NCBI GenBank assembly: GCA_030428345.1
Contig: JAUIBM010000108.1
Coordinates: 1 to 8,143 of the forward strand
Source: Alphaproteobacteria bacterium
GTDB lineage: Bacteria; Pseudomonadota; Alphaproteobacteria; Rhizobiales; Rhizobiaceae
DNA length: 8,143 nt
Direction: 5' to 3'
The notes below the pieces were generated by a model. The model saw nothing but the letters and a program-made list of their open reading frames with translations, was not told the DNA's origin and searched no databases. The translations under genes were made by a program, and so were the position numbers. Every line of letters starts with the position of its first letter. The stretch's first letter is position 1. Below are positions 6,312-8,143 of this stretch, piece after piece.

Positions 6312-7748
6312 TCAGATGCCGGAGCGGCCGTCGCTGGAGACGAAGGCGATGCGCAGCATGTTGGTCGATCCGGGCGTGCGCAGCGGCACGCCGGCGATGA
6401 TCATCACGCGGTCGCCGGGAGAGGCGTAATCCTCGTCGACGGCGATGCGGCAGGCGCGGTGAACCACATCTTCCAGATCGGTCGCGTCTTCCGTAACGAC
6501 ACAGTGCAGGCCCCAGGCGATCGCCAGGCGGCGGGCGGTGCGCGCAACCGGGGAAAGCGTGACGATCGGGCGCGACGGGCGTTCGCGCGCGGCGCGCAGG
6601 CCGGTCGCGCCGGACGCCGTGTAGCACACGATGGCCGCAAGATTGAGCGTTTCGGCGATCTCGCGCGCGGCGAGCGAAATGGCGTCCGCCCCGGTTGCTT
6701 CCGCCGCCGGGCGCTGGGCGGTGATGATGCCGCGATAATTGGGGTCCTGTTCGACGTTTTCCGCGATGGAGTTCATCATCGCAACCGATTCCACCGGATA
6801 GTCGCCCGCTGCCGATTCGGCCGAGAGCATCACGGCGTCGGCGCCCTCGAACACCGCGCCGGCGACGTCCGAGACCTCGGCGCGTGTCGGAACGGGCGCG
6901 CTGATCATCGATTCGAGCATCTGCGTCGCTACGACGACCGGCTTGCCCGCGCGGCGGCAGCGCCGCACGATCTGCTTCTGGATACCCGGCACCGCCTCAA
7001 GCGGCATTTCCACGCCCAGATCGCCGCGCGCCACCATGATCGCCTCGGAAAGATCGATGATTTCCTCGATCCGCGCCAGCGCCTGCGGCTTTTCGATCTT
7101 GGCCATGACCGCGACGCGGCCGCGCGCGATCTTGCGTACCTCGGCAAGGTCCTCGGGCCGCTGGACGAAGGAAAGCGCCACCCAGTCGACCTCGGCCGCG
7201 ATGGCGGCTTCCAGATCCTTGCGGTCCTTGGGCGTCAGCGCGCCTTCCGACAGTTCGGTATCGGGCAGGCTCACGCCCTTGCGGTCCGACAGCTTGGACC
7301 CGGCGATGACCTCCGCGGTCACGGCAGTGGGTGAGGCCTTGACGACATGAAGGCGCACGCGGCCATCGTCGATCAGGACGCGATCGCCGACCTTGAGCGC
7401 GGCAAGAATTTCCGGGTGGGGCAGGTGGACGCGCTTTGCGTCGCCCGGCGTCGGGTCACTGTCGAAGGTAATCTTGTCGCCCGGTTTGACCGCGATCTTG
7501 CCCTCGGCGAACTTGCCGAGGCGATGCTTGGGACCCTGAAGGTCGCACAATATGCCGATCGGCCGGCCCAGATCGGCCTCAATCTCGCGGATCAGCGTCA
7601 CCAGCTGGCGCAAGGTGGGGTGATCGGTGTGGCTCATGTTGATGCGAAACACGTCCGCCCCGGCCTTGAACAGCGCCTCAATGATCGGCTTTGTGTTGGA
7701 GGCAGGGCCGAGGGTGGCCAGTATCTTTACACGGCGGTTGCGTCGCAT
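6312..7748 (-). CDS. pyk: Pyruvate kinase, potassium-independent sequence type
   Basis: This cytoplasmic glycolytic enzyme converts phosphoenolpyruvate and ADP to pyruvate and ATP. At 478 residues it has the usual bacterial length, with no extra PEP-utiliser domain. The N-terminal barrel carries RINMSH (35-40) and CDLQGPK (68-74). The B domain is roughly 77-160. The catalytic signature is MAKIEKPQAL, with K217 as the catalytic lysine and E219 as a metal ligand; the second ligand is D243 in ARGDLGVE. ATQMLESM at 274-281 and MLSAESAAGDYP at 307-318 follow. The regulatory C domain covers about 350-470. L70, Q71, K74 and L77 match the set reported for enzymes that do not need potassium. DUF1036 lies 44 bases upstream on the same strand and the VOC gene five bases downstream. 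A weak GAAGG about 11 bases ahead is the only ribosome binding site seen. Confidence 0.98.
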   Translation of the reverse strand: MRRNRRVKILATLGPASNTKPIIEALFKAGADVFRINMSHTDHPTLRQLVTLIREIEADLGRPIGILCDLQGPKHRLGKFAEGKIAVKPGDKITFDSDPTPGDAKRVHLPHPEILAALKVGDRVLIDDGRVRLHVVKASPTAVTAEVIAGSKLSDRKGVSLPDTELSEGALTPKDRKDLEAAIAAEVDWVALSFVQRPEDLAEVRKIARGRVAVMAKIEKPQALARIEEIIDLSEAIMVARGDLGVEMPLEAVPGIQKQIVRRCRRAGKPVVVATQMLESMISAPVPTRAEVSDVAGAVFEGADAVMLSAESAAGDYPVESVAMMNSIAENVEQDPNYRGIITAQRPAAEATGADAISLAAREIAETLNLAAIVCYTASGATGLRAARERPSRPIVTLSPVARTARRLAIAWGLHCVVTEDATDLEDVVHRACRIAVDEDYASPGDRVMIIAGVPLRTPGSTNMLRIAFVSSDGRSGI

Positions 7749-7792
7749 TGGCTGGAGGGCCTTCGGTTAGCGGTTTCGTTGCCTGCTGCTTG

Positions 7793-8143
7793 TCATTTGG
7801 CCGGTTCGGTGCTGCTGCGACCCTGTTCGGTCAGGCGCACCATCCAGCTTTCCTTGTTGGTGGTGTCGACCTCGAAGAAGCCCGTCTTGCGGTAGCCGCG
7901 AGAGAAGCACTCCTTCACGCCTTCGATGCGGAATTCCTTGTTGGCCGTGCACATGAAGACTTCGCCGCGCCATTGTCCGCCGCGATCGGCGTCCTCGGCG
8001 TAAATGTAGTAGAAACGGCTGTTGAGATCGCCCTCGATCAGCGACGCACAGGCTTCGCCGCGAATCTGCCACCAGCCCTCCGTCACCCACTCGCCCTTCG
8101 ACAGATAGCCGATCGCGACGCCGACGAGGCTCTTGGTGTCGTT
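7793..8143 (-). CDS. DUF1036 family protein, N-terminus cut by window edge
   Basis: The visible 116 residues are the C-terminal part of a DUF1036 protein, a small family of unknown function common in alphaproteobacteria. The frame stays open to the edge and reads NDTKSLVGVAIGYLSKGEW before the in-frame GTG at 8086, so that GTG is an internal valine and not the start. VTEGWWQI, RFYYIYAED and KECFSRGY are features I associate with the family. Full-length members usually have a signal peptide, which would make this a periplasmic protein, but that part is outside the window. Three cysteines (visible residues 32, 65 and 79) could form disulfides. It precedes pyruvate kinase by 44 bases on the same strand, an arrangement I recall from rhizobial genomes. 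The link between the two genes is unexplained. Confidence 0.88.
   Translation of the reverse strand, partial: NDTKSLVGVAIGYLSKGEWVTEGWWQIRGEACASLIEGDLNSRFYYIYAEDADRGGQWRGEVFMCTANKEFRIEGVKECFSRGYRKTGFFEVDTTNKESWMVRLTEQGRSSTEPAK

Noticed and set aside
6307..6627. Possible 107-residue N-terminal extension of the VOC protein
   Set aside because: It would lie wholly over the pyruvate kinase C-terminus in another frame and is Arg-rich; the VOC fold begins at the internal ATG at 6306.
8084..8086. GTG as the start codon of the DUF1036 gene
   Set aside because: The frame continues upstream to the window edge with family-like sequence (SLVGVAIGY), so this codon is internal.
1..8143. A new defence, mobile or biosynthetic system
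   Set aside because: Apart from the small TPR/hydrolase pair, all genes belong to known housekeeping or catabolic families. There are no integrase, transposase, repeat-array or toxin-like genes, and no visible change in composition along the window.

Overview
The window looks like ordinary chromosomal DNA of a GC-rich alphaproteobacterium, most likely of the order Hyphomicrobiales (Rhizobiales). Three things point that way. The L36 protein is the 41-residue cysteine-free form usual in that class. The pyruvate kinase is of the potassium-independent sequence type. It sits next to a DUF1036 gene, a pairing I know from rhizobial genomes. The species cannot be named from this sequence. I saw no tRNA, rRNA, CRISPR array, insertion sequence, phage gene or broken gene.

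Layout, left to right. (1) Positions 1-3948, minus strand: a tightly packed soxBDA run encoding three subunits of heterotetrameric sarcosine oxidase. It reads soxB, then soxD, then soxA. soxA leaves the left edge after 773 codons, and soxG is presumably just outside. (2) 3949-4187: a 239-base divergent intergenic region that must hold the sox promoter and probably the rpmJ promoter. (3) 4188-5944, plus strand: rpmJ, then an exported TPR protein and a membrane-anchored alpha/beta hydrolase. (4) 5947-8143, minus strand: a DUF1036 protein (cut by the right edge), pyruvate kinase and a small VOC-fold protein, probably one operon read right to left. It converges on the hydrolase gene with two bases between the stop codons.

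How the genes work together. The sox genes oxidise sarcosine, an intermediate of choline, glycine betaine and creatinine breakdown, to glycine. They pass the methyl carbon to tetrahydrofolate and release hydrogen peroxide. The TPR and hydrolase genes are six bases apart and both products appear to be targeted to the envelope, so a shared job is plausible but unknown. Pyruvate kinase is central metabolism, and nothing here ties it functionally to its two neighbours.

I found no convincing undescribed multi-gene system. The observations most worth a second look are a promoter placed so that the TPR mRNA should be leaderless, the potassium-independent signature of the pyruvate kinase, and the lack of metal ligands in the VOC protein.
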